A stretch of DNA of 12,952 bases from Acidimicrobiales bacterium (GCA_020631315.1 JAHDHM010000062.1:1-12952); one strand, 5' to 3'; positions 1 to 7,671 are shown, numbered from the stretch's first letter. Numbers and translations: made by a program. Notes: generated from the letters alone by a model not told the origin.

Positions 1-2
1 TC

Positions 3-1553
3 GCCCCGTGGTTGGCCGAGGCCTTCGAGCGGGTGCCCGCGTTCGCGAACGTCGGCATCAAGCGGGTCATCCACGGCGCCATCACCCACACGACCGACGG
101 CCACATGCTCCTCGGCCCCGCCCCCGGCGTGAAGAACTTCTGGCTGAACACCGGGTCGTCGATCGGTCTCGCCTGGGGCCCCGGCGCCGGACGTGAGCTG
201 GCCCGCTGGATCGTGCACGGCGAGACCGAGCTGAGCCTGCGCCACTACGACCCCCGCCGGTTCGCGTGGGCCGACAACGACACCTACATCCGCCCGAAGG
301 CCATCGAGGACTACGAGTGGATGTTCCAGGTGCAGCCCCCAGGCATCGAACACGGCCTCGCCCGTCCGGCCTGGACGTCGTCGCTGTACGAGAAGCTCGT
401 CGAGAAAGGCGCCCACCACACCCAGGCCTACGGCTGGGAGCAGCCCAAGTGGTTCGCACCCGACCAGCCCGACGCCATGGGCTGGCGCCGTCCCGAGTGG
501 TACGAGACGGTCCGCGAAGAGTGCCGTGTCGTGCGTGAGCAGGTCGGCGTCATGGACCTGTCGGCGTTCTCGAAGTACGAGGTCGTCGGCCCTGACGCCA
601 AGGCGTTCCTGCACAGCATCACCACCGGGTTCCTGCCGCGTGAAGGTCGCATCGGCCTCAACTACGTGCTCACCGACACCGGCCGCATCGAGACCGAGGT
701 GACCATCACCAAGCTCGCCGACGACCGCTACTACGTGATCTCGGGCCCGATGGGCCAGCAGCGCGACCTCGACTGGTTCCAGCAGCACGTCGTGTCGTCC
801 GACGGCACAGCCCACGACGTCGAGATCCACGATCGCACCCGGGCCATCGGCACCCTCGTCGTCGCCGGACCGAACGCACGCGAGCTGATGAGCCGCTGCA
901 CCGACGCCGACATGTCCGACGAGGCCTTCCCCTTCCTGACCCGCAAGTACCTGAGCATCGCCGGCGTCGAACTGCTCGCCCTCCGAGTCGGCTTCACCGG
1001 GTCACGCGGCTGGGAGCTTCACGTCCCGATGAACGAGCTCCCCGCGGTCTACGACGCTCTGTGGGCAGCCGACGCCGCCGGCGAGTCGCTCGGTCTCGGC
1101 GACTTCGGCGGCCACGCCCTGAACTCGCTCCGCATGGAGAAGGCCTACCTGACCCGCTTCGAACTCACCCACGACATCGGCCCCGAGGCCGCCGGGGTGA
1201 TGCGCTGGGTCAAACCCGACAAGGGCGACTTCATCGGCAAGGACGCACTCGAGCATCCGACGACGGGCAACGACTGGCGCCTCGTCTACCTCCGGGTCGA
1301 CGTCGCCGACGGCCCTGACGCCGCCGACTGTGTCGGGGGAGAGGGCGTGTTCGACGGCGACCGGGCCGTCGGCCTCACCACCTCGGGCGGCTACGCCTTC
1401 ACCGTCGAGCAGAGCCTGGCGTTCGCCTACGTCTCGGCCGACGTCGCCGCACCCGGCACCGAGCTCTCGGTGCTGATCCTCGGCGAGCCGCACACCGCGA
1501 CCGTCCTCGACGGCCCGGTCTGGGACGCCACCAACGAACAGCTGGCGGGCTGA
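3..1553 (+). CDS. Dimethylglycine/sarcosine dehydrogenase-like flavoprotein with GcvT domains (5' partial)
   Basis: The reading frame is open from the first bases of the window, and residues before the first internal TTG still match the family, so the true start lies upstream. What remains is about 516 residues: the tail of the FAD-dependent oxidoreductase (DAO) domain (motif DGHMLLGPAPGVKNFW), a linker, then a GcvT-type aminomethyltransferase domain and its C-terminal barrel (TTSGGYAFTV). Family members oxidise an N-methyl group of dimethylglycine, sarcosine or a related amine and pass the carbon to tetrahydrofolate. The nucleotide-binding motif and the flavinylated His are outside the window. 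At the position of the Asp in GGIEADLT of the neighbouring paralogue, this protein has Glu (GRIETEVT, codon 696-698), so it belongs to a different subfamily. It is the first visible gene of an operon; tetR starts 2 nt after its stop. Fold and class are confident, the substrate is not known. Confidence 0.9.
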   Translation, partial: APWLAEAFERVPAFANVGIKRVIHGAITHTTDGHMLLGPAPGVKNFWLNTGSSIGLAWGPGAGRELARWIVHGETELSLRHYDPRRFAWADNDTYIRPKAIEDYEWMFQVQPPGIEHGLARPAWTSSLYEKLVEKGAHHTQAYGWEQPKWFAPDQPDAMGWRRPEWYETVREECRVVREQVGVMDLSAFSKYEVVGPDAKAFLHSITTGFLPREGRIGLNYVLTDTGRIETEVTITKLADDRYYVISGPMGQQRDLDWFQQHVVSSDGTAHDVEIHDRTRAIGTLVVAGPNARELMSRCTDADMSDEAFPFLTRKYLSIAGVELLALRVGFTGSRGWELHVPMNELPAVYDALWAADAAGESLGLGDFGGHALNSLRMEKAYLTRFELTHDIGPEAAGVMRWVKPDKGDFIGKDALEHPTTGNDWRLVYLRVDVADGPDAADCVGGEGVFDGDRAVGLTTSGGYAFTVEQSLAFAYVSADVAAPGTELSVLILGEPHTATVLDGPVWDATNEQLAG

Positions 1554-1555
1554 CG

Positions 1556-2152
1556 ATGACGCCGAACGACGCACCGCTCGACACCCTCCAGGTGGTCACC
1601 GCCGCCGGCGACTTCATCGACGAGACCTTCGACGAAGCCGGACTCGACGGGCTGACCCTCACCCGGATCGCGACCGATCTCGGTGTCACCCAGCCGGCTC
1701 TGTACCGCCACGTCGACGGCATGAGCGACCTGTGGCGCCAGCTGGGTCTCACCACCCGTGAGGCACTCGCCGACGAGCTGGCCGAGGCCTGCATCGGCCT
1801 GTCCGGCCCCGATGCCGTGCGTGCGCTCGCCGCAGCGTGGCGGGCGTACGCCAAGGCCCACCCTGGCCGCTACCGCTCGACCGAGCGGTACCCGGTCGAC
1901 GGCGATCCTGCACTCGAGCAGGCCGTGGCCCGCACCCTCGACGTCGTCGCCATGAGCCTGCGTGGGTTCGACCTCACCGAGACCGACCTCATCCACTGTG
2001 CCCGCACGATCCGCAGCTCGCTCCACGGGTTCTGCAGCTACGAGCTCGGCGACGGCCATCCGGACAAGGGTTCGGTCGACGAGTCGTTCAACGCGCTCGT
2101 CGACATCCTGTGCGCGGCCTTCGAGGCGACGGCCGCCAAGGGGCGTGACTGA
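1556..2152 (+). CDS. TetR/AcrR-family transcriptional regulator
   Basis: A 198-residue protein with the N-terminal TetR helix-turn-helix at about residues 33-56 (LTLTRIATDLGVTQPALYRH). It has a C-terminal ligand and dimerisation domain that resembles the WHG type: a W-R-A-Y/HPGRYR stretch, and LHGF late in the protein. Such regulators are usually repressors released by a small molecule linked to the pathway they control. The gene lies between two flavoprotein demethylases on the same strand. It starts 2 nt after the first, and its stop overlaps the start of the second by one base (TGATG), so it is almost surely co-transcribed and perhaps autoregulatory. The operator is expected upstream of the window. 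The ATG at 1556 was chosen because it abuts the preceding stop and leaves a normal-length arm before the HTH. The effector is unknown; a methylated amine or sulfonate is a guess from context. Confidence 0.9.
   Translation: MTPNDAPLDTLQVVTAAGDFIDETFDEAGLDGLTLTRIATDLGVTQPALYRHVDGMSDLWRQLGLTTREALADELAEACIGLSGPDAVRALAAAWRAYAKAHPGRYRSTERYPVDGDPALEQAVARTLDVVAMSLRGFDLTETDLIHCARTIRSSLHGFCSYELGDGHPDKGSVDESFNALVDILCAAFEATAAKGRD
2138..2143 (+). promoter_or_regulatory. Ribosome binding site for the second demethylase, inside tetR
   Basis: AAGGGG lies 8 nt before the ATG at 2152 and is contained in the last codons of tetR. With the TGATG stop/start overlap it supports this start and suggests translational coupling. 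Confidence 0.6.
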
Positions 2153-4632
2153 TGGCCTCGAAGCAGCTCCCGAACCACTCCGAGGCACTCGTCGTGGGCG
2201 GTGGCATCGTCGGTGCGTCGATCGCCTACCACCTGACGAAGGTCGGCGTCACCGACGTTCATCTGCTCGAACGGCACCAGCTGACGTCGGGCACCACCTG
2301 GCACGCCGCAGGCCTCGTCGCCCAGCTCCGTTCGACCGAGAACACCACCAAGCTCGCCCGCTACAGCCTCGAGCTCTACGGCAAGCTGCAGGCCGAGACC
2401 GAGCAGGATCCAGGCTTTCGAACCCCCGGCGCCATCTCCATGGCGTCCACCGCCCACCGTTGGGAAGAACTCCGCCGCACCGCGGCGATGGCCCGCCGTC
2501 TCGGCATCATCGCCGACGAGATCACGTCCGACGAGATCGCGGAGCGCTTCCCGCTGGTCAAGCACGACGACCTGCTCGGCGGCATCTGGCTGCCCGACGA
2601 CGGTGTGGTCGGCCCGTCCGACTGCACGATGGCCCTCGCCCGTGGTGCACGTCTGGGCGGTGCGACGATCCACGACGGCGTGGACGTCGTCGACCTGCTG
2701 GTCGATCGATCGCAGGGTCAGCCTCGTTGCGTCGGTGTCCGCACCGGCGACGGCACCGAGATCACCGCCGACCACGTCGTGTTGGCGTGCGGCCTCTGGA
2801 CCCGGCACCTCGCCGCCAAGGCCGGTGTCGTGGTGCCGCTCTTGGCCGCCGAACACCACTACGTCGTCACCGAACCGGTGCCCGGCGTCGACCAGGACAT
2901 GCCGATCCTGCGCGACCCCGACCGCTGGGCCTACCTCAAGCCCGAAGCCGGCGGCTCGGTGCTCGTCGGACTGTTCGAGCCGATCGGTCGTCCGTGGCCG
3001 GCGGAGGGCCCGCCCCCGACGGACACGCCGTTCATCACGATGGACCCCGACCCGGACCATCTGTCCAACTGGATCGGCGACGCGTTCGACCGCATCCCCG
3101 CCCTCCACGACGCCGGCCTGCGGTTGCTGTTCGACGGGCCGGAGAGCTTCACACCGGACGACCAGTACATCCTCGGCGAGGCACCCGAGTGCGACCGTCT
3201 GTACGTGGCCGCAGGGTTCAACTCGATCGGCATCCAGTCCGCCGGTGGTGCGGGTATGGCCATCGCTCACTGGATCACACAGGGCGGTCCGCCGTTCGAC
3301 CTCCACGACGTCGACATCCGTCGATTCGAACGCTTCCAGGGCAACGAGCGCTACCTGCGTGAACGCACCGTCGAGGTGCTCGGCCTGCTCTACGCACCGC
3401 ACTGGCCACACCGGGCGATGGAGACGGCCCGGCCGATCCGGCGCACACCGCTCCACGATCGCCTCGCGGCCGCCGGCGCGTGCTTCGTCGACACCGCCGG
3501 CTGGGAACGTCCCGCATTCTTCGCTCGGCCTGATCTCGGCGTCGCCCACTTCGACGACGTCCCGGTCGACGAGCGGTACTCGTGGGGCCGCCAGTACTGG
3601 CACGAGGCCAACGCCGCAGAACACCAGGCGGTGCGAGAGCGCGTCGGCCTGTTCGATCTCACGTCGTTCACCAAGTTCGAGGTGCGTGGCCCCGAAGCCG
3701 CGGCGGTGCTCGACGAGCTGTCGGCGGGCGACGTGGTCGCCGAGATCGGCGCATCCACCTACACGCAGTGGCTCAACGACGACGGCGGCATCGAAGCCGA
3801 CCTCACCGTCAGCCGCCTCGCCGACGGCCACTTCCGTGTCATCGGCGGCGCCGGCACCCGACGCCGCGATCTCGACACGCTCGAGACCGCGGTACGCGAT
3901 CGTCACGCGGTGGTCGTCGACGTGACATCGGCGTTCGCTTGTCTTGCCCTCATGGGACCCGCCGCCCGCGACGTGTTGTCGACGCTGACCACCGCCGACC
4001 TGTCCGACGAGGCGTTCCCGTTCGGCACCCACGCCGAGATCGAGGTCGCGTCGGCCCTCGTGTGGGCCAACCGCATGAGCTACGTCGGCGAGCTCGGCTG
4101 GGAGCTGTACGTCCCGACCGACCTCGCCGTGCATGTGTTCGACGCACTCGTCGAAGCCGGACAGCCGCACGACATGGCCCTGTGCGGCTACCACACCCTC
4201 AACTCGCTGCGGTTCGAGAAGGGCTACCGGCACTGGGGTCACGACATCACCCCCGACGACACGCCGCTCGAAGCCGGACTGTCCTTCGCCGTGGCCTGGG
4301 ACAAGCCCACGGCGTTCAGGGGCAAGGCCGCCCACGAGGCGCAACGCGAGCGGGGCGCGACGCAGCGCCTTGTCCAGATCAAACTCGACCAGCCCGACGA
4401 CGCCGACGCCGCGCAGATCTTCCACAACGAACCGATCCGCCGTGATGGCGAGGTCGTCGGCTACGTGACCGGTGGGGCCTGGGGTCACACCGTCGGCGCC
4501 GCGGTGGGCATGGCGCTCGCCGTCCGCGGTGACGGACCGGTCAACGGTGCCTGGATCGAGGAGGCCACGTGGACCGTCGAGGTCCCCGGCCGCGAGATCC
4601 CGATCGACGTCCAGCTGAGGCCGCTCCTGTGA
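2152..4632 (+). CDS. Dimethylglycine/sarcosine dehydrogenase-like FAD- and folate-dependent demethylase
   Basis: A complete 826-residue protein, close to the length of mitochondrial DMGDH and bacterial dimethylglycine oxidase. Residues about 12-370 form the DAO-type FAD domain, with GGGIVG at 16-21 and Glu40 for the ADP ribose. SGTTWHAAG follows; its His51 matches the His that bonds covalently to FAD in this family. EHHY (234-237) and Tyr261 lie where substrate-pocket residues occur in dimethylglycine oxidase. After a linker (about 385-440) come the GcvT folate domain (about 440-700) and its C-terminal barrel. Asp550 in GGIEADLT matches the folate-site Asp. The expected reaction is oxidation of an N-methyl amine to an iminium and transfer of the carbon to tetrahydrofolate, giving 5,10-methylene-tetrahydrofolate. 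The choice between dehydrogenase and oxidase, and between dimethylglycine, sarcosine or another amine, cannot be made from sequence alone. Confidence 0.93.
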   Translation: MASKQLPNHSEALVVGGGIVGASIAYHLTKVGVTDVHLLERHQLTSGTTWHAAGLVAQLRSTENTTKLARYSLELYGKLQAETEQDPGFRTPGAISMASTAHRWEELRRTAAMARRLGIIADEITSDEIAERFPLVKHDDLLGGIWLPDDGVVGPSDCTMALARGARLGGATIHDGVDVVDLLVDRSQGQPRCVGVRTGDGTEITADHVVLACGLWTRHLAAKAGVVVPLLAAEHHYVVTEPVPGVDQDMPILRDPDRWAYLKPEAGGSVLVGLFEPIGRPWPAEGPPPTDTPFITMDPDPDHLSNWIGDAFDRIPALHDAGLRLLFDGPESFTPDDQYILGEAPECDRLYVAAGFNSIGIQSAGGAGMAIAHWITQGGPPFDLHDVDIRRFERFQGNERYLRERTVEVLGLLYAPHWPHRAMETARPIRRTPLHDRLAAAGACFVDTAGWERPAFFARPDLGVAHFDDVPVDERYSWGRQYWHEANAAEHQAVRERVGLFDLTSFTKFEVRGPEAAAVLDELSAGDVVAEIGASTYTQWLNDDGGIEADLTVSRLADGHFRVIGGAGTRRRDLDTLETAVRDRHAVVVDVTSAFACLALMGPAARDVLSTLTTADLSDEAFPFGTHAEIEVASALVWANRMSYVGELGWELYVPTDLAVHVFDALVEAGQPHDMALCGYHTLNSLRFEKGYRHWGHDITPDDTPLEAGLSFAVAWDKPTAFRGKAAHEAQRERGATQRLVQIKLDQPDDADAAQIFHNEPIRRDGEVVGYVTGGAWGHTVGAAVGMALAVRGDGPVNGAWIEEATWTVEVPGREIPIDVQLRPLL

Positions 4633-4672
4633 GCCGCCCCATGGACCCGACTGACACATCAACCACATCACA

Positions 4673-4682
4673 GGGGGTGATC
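4673..4682 (+). promoter_or_regulatory. Strong ribosome binding site of the SsuD-like gene
   Basis: GGGGGTGATC matches the extended anti-16S complement GGAGGTGATC at nine of ten positions, and its core is 7 nt from the ATG at 4685. It fixes the start and suggests strong translation independent of the upstream gene. The rest of the 52-nt gap (4633-4684) shows no clear terminator or promoter. Confidence 0.75.
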
Positions 4683-4684
4683 CC

Positions 4685-5797
4685 ATGCTGAAGATCCACT
4701 GGTTCCTGCCCACGGGCGGGGACTCCCGAGACGTCCTGCCCGACGGTGACGACGCCCACAATCGACCGCCATCGCACCAGTACCTGGCGCAGATCGCGAC
4801 GGCATGCGATCAGCTCGGCTACGACGCCATGCTGACCCCGTGCGGCACCGGCTGTGAGGACGCCTGGCTGGCCACGGCGTCGCTCATCCCGCTCACCGAA
4901 CGCATCAAGTTCCTGGTCGCGTTCCGTCCCGGCTTCATGTCGCCGACCCTTGCGGCCCAGATGGCCTCGACCTACCAGCGCATGTCGAACGGCCGTCTGC
5001 TCATCAACATCGTGACCGGCGCCGAGCCCCGCGAGCTGAACCGCTTCGGTGACTGGCTCGACAAGGACTCCCGTTACGAGCGCACCGGCGAGTTCCTCGA
5101 CATCATGTCGAAGGCCTGGACCGCTGATCCCTACGACGCCAAGGGCAAGTACTACGAGGTCGCCGGAGCGACGACCCGCGAGATCCCGGACCCGATCCCA
5201 CCGATCTACTTCGGTGGCGCCTCACCGGCAGCGCTCGATGTGGCAGCCAGCCACGTCGACACCTACCTGACCTGGGGCGAACCGCCGGAAGCCGCCAAGG
5301 GCCGCATCGACACCGTGAAGGCGCTCGCCGCCGCCCGTGGTCGTGAGCTCAGCAGCTACGGCATCCGCTTCCACGTGATCGCCCGTCCGACGTCCGAGGA
5401 AGCCTGGGCCGTCGCCAACGGCATGCTCGCCGGCATCAGCCAGGAAGCCATCGACTCGGCCCAGAAGGACTTCGCCTCCACGATGTCCGAGGGACAGCGT
5501 CGGATGGCCGAACTGCACGGCGGCCGAACCGACCAGCTCGAGATCCACCCGAACATCTGGGCCGGCATCGGCCTGGTGCGCGGCGGCGCCGGTACGGCCA
5601 TCGTCGGCTCGTACGCCGAGGTCGCCGACCGCATCGCCGAGTACGCCGACATCGGCTTCTCCGAGTTCATCCTGTCGGGCTACCCGCACCTCGAGGAGGC
5701 GTACTGGTTCGGCGAGGGCGTGATGCCGATCCTCGCCGAGCGTGGCCTCATCGAACCGCCCGCAGCATCGAAGAGCTCGATCTTCTCGTTCCGGTAG
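4685..5797 (+). CDS. ssuD: SsuD-like FMNH2-dependent alkanesulfonate monooxygenase
   Basis: A 370-residue luciferase-like monooxygenase that aligns nearly end to end with E. coli SsuD. SsuD uses FMNH2 and O2 to cleave the C-S bond of alkanesulfonates, giving an aldehyde and sulfite. Landmarks from start to end are HWFLPTGGD, GCEDAW (Cys57, equivalent to SsuD Cys54), LTWGEPPE, RFHVIARP (Arg and His of the active site), NIWAGIGLVRGGAGTA (Arg of the flexible lid) and SGYPHLEEAYW (Tyr near the active site). All the catalytic residues I recall for SsuD are kept, so an active desulfonating enzyme is likely. A flavin reductase (SsuE) is not in the window. The gene follows the demethylase by 52 nt on the same strand, so co-transcription is plausible. 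A dimethylsulfone-type monooxygenase (SfnG) is a less likely alternative because the motifs fit SsuD better. The exact sulfonate is unknown. Confidence 0.88.
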   Translation: MLKIHWFLPTGGDSRDVLPDGDDAHNRPPSHQYLAQIATACDQLGYDAMLTPCGTGCEDAWLATASLIPLTERIKFLVAFRPGFMSPTLAAQMASTYQRMSNGRLLINIVTGAEPRELNRFGDWLDKDSRYERTGEFLDIMSKAWTADPYDAKGKYYEVAGATTREIPDPIPPIYFGGASPAALDVAASHVDTYLTWGEPPEAAKGRIDTVKALAAARGRELSSYGIRFHVIARPTSEEAWAVANGMLAGISQEAIDSAQKDFASTMSEGQRRMAELHGGRTDQLEIHPNIWAGIGLVRGGAGTAIVGSYAEVADRIAEYADIGFSEFILSGYPHLEEAYWFGEGVMPILAERGLIEPPAASKSSIFSFR

Positions 5798-5865
5798 GTC
5801 GCGGTCGCCAGCTGTCGCGCTCCTGCTGCGGCGATCGCAACAGCGTGGCCTCGGCCGTCGGAGCG

Positions 5866-7473
5866 TCAGGCTCCGGCGGCCCGTGCCGCGTCCGCCACCA
5901 CGTCATCGTCGAGCGCTCCTGGCGCAGCAGCACAGTCGGTGTCGATACGAACGTCGTCGACCCACGTACGCAGTTCGTACTGCGCACCGTCGGGACCGCC
6001 GAGGTCGACGAACCGATCGACGCCGTCACCGGGAGTGGCCAGCCAGCGTCCGTCGCGCCGCAGCACGTGGGTACCGCCGTCGTCGGTCCAGCTGATGACG
6101 TTGTCACCATCGACGCGCTCGACCACGCACTCGTCGCCCGGAGGGGGAGCGACGGTGGTCGTGGTCGTCGACGAGGTGGTCGAACTGGATGTGGTGGTGG
6201 ACGATGTCGTGGTCGTGACCGGATCGCCGGCCGTGCACGGCGTGTCGACACGCACGCCGTCCTCCCACGAGCGCAGCTCGTAGACGGCGTCGGCGGGCGC
6301 GTTCTCGTCCAGATACGACGTGACACCGCGTCCGGGTGTGGCGAGCCAGCTGCCGTCGCGGCGCAGCACGTGTCGGCCCGCGGTGTCCTCCCACTCGAGG
6401 AGGTTGTCGCCACCGAGACGGGTCAGGCCACAGCCGTCGTGATCCGGGACCGTGGTGGTGGTCGTCGACGACGTGGTGGTCGTGGTCGGGGGAGTGTCGC
6501 CGTCGCCACCGAACGCAGGCAGGTCGGCGAGTCGTTCGAACGCGTCGAACGACTGCGTGCCCTGGATCCGCCAGTCGCAGTTCGGGAAGCTCGAGAGGCG
6601 CAGGTGGAACCAGCTGAAGTAGGTGAACTGGTCGTACTCGGGCTCCTGCAACAGCGCAGCCGCATCGTCGATCCACTCGCCGCGCCGGTCCGGGTCATCG
6701 GCATCCACCGCTGAGGCGACCTCGGTGAGCATGAGATCGATGTCGGGCCGATCCTGGCCCCACGCCCGGAACGGCTCGATGATCTCCTCGAGCGACATCC
6801 AACGGGTGAACACGCCCTCGCGGCAGTCGTACCAGTTGTAGGCGTCGATCGCTGCGGCATCGACCCAGTCGTCGCCCGGATACCACTTCGGTGCGTGGCG
6901 GCGATCGGTCGACGGCAGGTGGAACGCGTAGTCGGTGAAGATCATCACCCGACCGGCCAGCTCGACGCCCTGGTCGGCGATGATCGTCATGAAGTTGCGC
7001 CATGCGGCGATGAACTCGTCGTCGGTACCGTGAGGCACGTTGACCCGGGCTTCGGGCTCGTGGTGGAAGGTGAGCCAGATCTGGTCCTCATACGGCCGGA
7101 TCCGTTCGGCCCAGCTGACGATGTCGTCATACAGCGCGTCACCCGGTGCCGCGGCGGCGATGTCGGCCCACAGGATCTCCTCGCCGTTCACCGACGGCTT
7201 GATCGACAGGATCATGTCGCGGCCGTCGAGCAGCTCGCGATCGTCGTTGCTCGGGAACGTGTGGTTCCACTTCTTGAACACACGCACCGCGTCGAGCTTG
7301 CGGCCGAGCTCCGCCTCGATCGACTCGACCAGGTGGGGTTCGTCGCTGCGCATCGACACGGACAGCGCGATCGGCTCGTCCGGCGCCGCCAACGTCGGGC
7401 TGCTGGATCCCGTCAACCACACGGGCGCGAGCAACGCAGCACCGAGCACCGCGCACGCGAGTCGGCGCACCAT
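5866..7473 (-). CDS. Secreted GH26-like glycoside hydrolase with two C-terminal repeat modules
   Basis: From the ATG at 7473 the protein has 535 residues. A clean signal peptide (MVRRLACAVLGAALLAP, likely cleaved near TLAA) predicts export. Residues about 35-315 resemble a GH26-type (beta/alpha)8 hydrolase. FHHEPE places a likely acid/base at Glu139 and LMLTEVAS a likely nucleophile at Glu251. The 112-residue spacing suits this family, whose members cut beta-mannans and related beta-glucans. Then come a Thr/Ser linker (about 327-342), a module bounded by Cys348 and Cys413, a second Thr/Ser linker (about 418-440), and a second module bounded by Cys449 and Cys514. The modules may bind carbohydrate or cell wall, but I recognise no named family. 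The start is uncertain: the ATG has no good Shine-Dalgarno, and an in-frame GTG at 7539 has AGGGA 11 nt upstream but would give a 26-residue extension before the signal peptide. The polysaccharide is unknown. Confidence 0.8.
   Translation of the reverse strand: MVRRLACAVLGAALLAPVWLTGSSSPTLAAPDEPIALSVSMRSDEPHLVESIEAELGRKLDAVRVFKKWNHTFPSNDDRELLDGRDMILSIKPSVNGEEILWADIAAAAPGDALYDDIVSWAERIRPYEDQIWLTFHHEPEARVNVPHGTDDEFIAAWRNFMTIIADQGVELAGRVMIFTDYAFHLPSTDRRHAPKWYPGDDWVDAAAIDAYNWYDCREGVFTRWMSLEEIIEPFRAWGQDRPDIDLMLTEVASAVDADDPDRRGEWIDDAAALLQEPEYDQFTYFSWFHLRLSSFPNCDWRIQGTQSFDAFERLADLPAFGGDGDTPPTTTTTSSTTTTTVPDHDGCGLTRLGGDNLLEWEDTAGRHVLRRDGSWLATPGRGVTSYLDENAPADAVYELRSWEDGVRVDTPCTAGDPVTTTTSSTTTSSSTTSSTTTTTVAPPPGDECVVERVDGDNVISWTDDGGTHVLRRDGRWLATPGDGVDRFVDLGGPDGAQYELRTWVDDVRIDTDCAAAPGALDDDVVADAARAAGA
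5932..6129 (-). repeat. Second copy of Cys-bounded C-terminal module in the GH26-like protein
   Basis: Encodes residues 449-514, exactly 66 residues from Cys to Cys. It shares the core HVLRRDG-WLATPG-G and the YELR-W ending with the first copy. By hand, 37 of 66 positions are identical between the two copies without gaps. Confidence 0.85.
6235..6432 (-). repeat. First copy of Cys-bounded C-terminal module in the GH26-like protein
   Basis: Encodes residues 348-413, again 66 residues from Cys to Cys. The two copies are offset by 101 residues (303 bp). They are separated by a Thr/Ser-rich linker encoded at about 6145-6222; a similar linker at about 6448-6495 joins the first copy to the catalytic domain. 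The flanking Cys pair may form a disulfide in the exported protein. Confidence 0.85.
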
Positions 7474-7604
7474 CGGTGTCAGCGGTTCATGAGGCGAGCC
7501 GTCGCGTCCGTCGGGACGAGAGCGAATCTGGAGAGTCACGAGAGGTCCGTTCCCTGGGGAGAGGGTCGTTCGTTGTCGCCGCATGCGCCACAGACGCGGA
7601 CGGC

Positions 7605-7610
7605 AACCTA
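7605..7610 (-). promoter_or_regulatory. Possible -10 element for the GH26-like gene
   Basis: On the minus strand TAGGTT fits the actinobacterial TANNNT -10 pattern. It would give a leader of roughly 60 nt to the GTG at 7539 or 125 nt to the ATG at 7473. No convincing -35 was seen. The rest of 7474-7684 holds no gene; it contains a three-codon ATG-AAC-CGC-TGA on the minus strand at 7479-7490, just before the chosen start. Confidence 0.3.
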
Positions 7611-7671
7611 GCACCACTCTCCGTGGTCATCTAGTCCCGATCGCCAGCACCTCATGCGCCGCCAGGTGCCG

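Noticed and set aside
1962..3925. Long plus-strand frames (1962-3362 and 2603-3925) in the other phase of tetR and the demethylase
   Set aside because: The products are Arg/Pro/Ser/Thr-rich frame-shadow sequences, and the overlapped frame has clear homology.
2038..4761. A 907-codon open frame on the minus strand opposite the second demethylase
   Set aside because: It mirrors the codon-position bias of the real gene on the plus strand. Its translation is low-complexity and has no recognisable domain, whereas the plus strand encodes clear DAO and GcvT motifs.
5798..5865. Possible bidirectional terminator between the SsuD-like gene and the GH26-like gene
   Set aside because: Only a short GCGATCGC palindrome and weak GCTG/CAGC pairing were seen, with no T-run on either strand. 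This is not enough to call a terminator.
6140..6500. GTGGTCGTC-like low-complexity DNA resembling a microsatellite
   Set aside because: It is explained by Thr/Ser codon runs in the two linkers of the secreted hydrolase. The codons vary (ACC, ACG, ACT, TCC), so it is protein-level repetition, not a simple DNA repeat.
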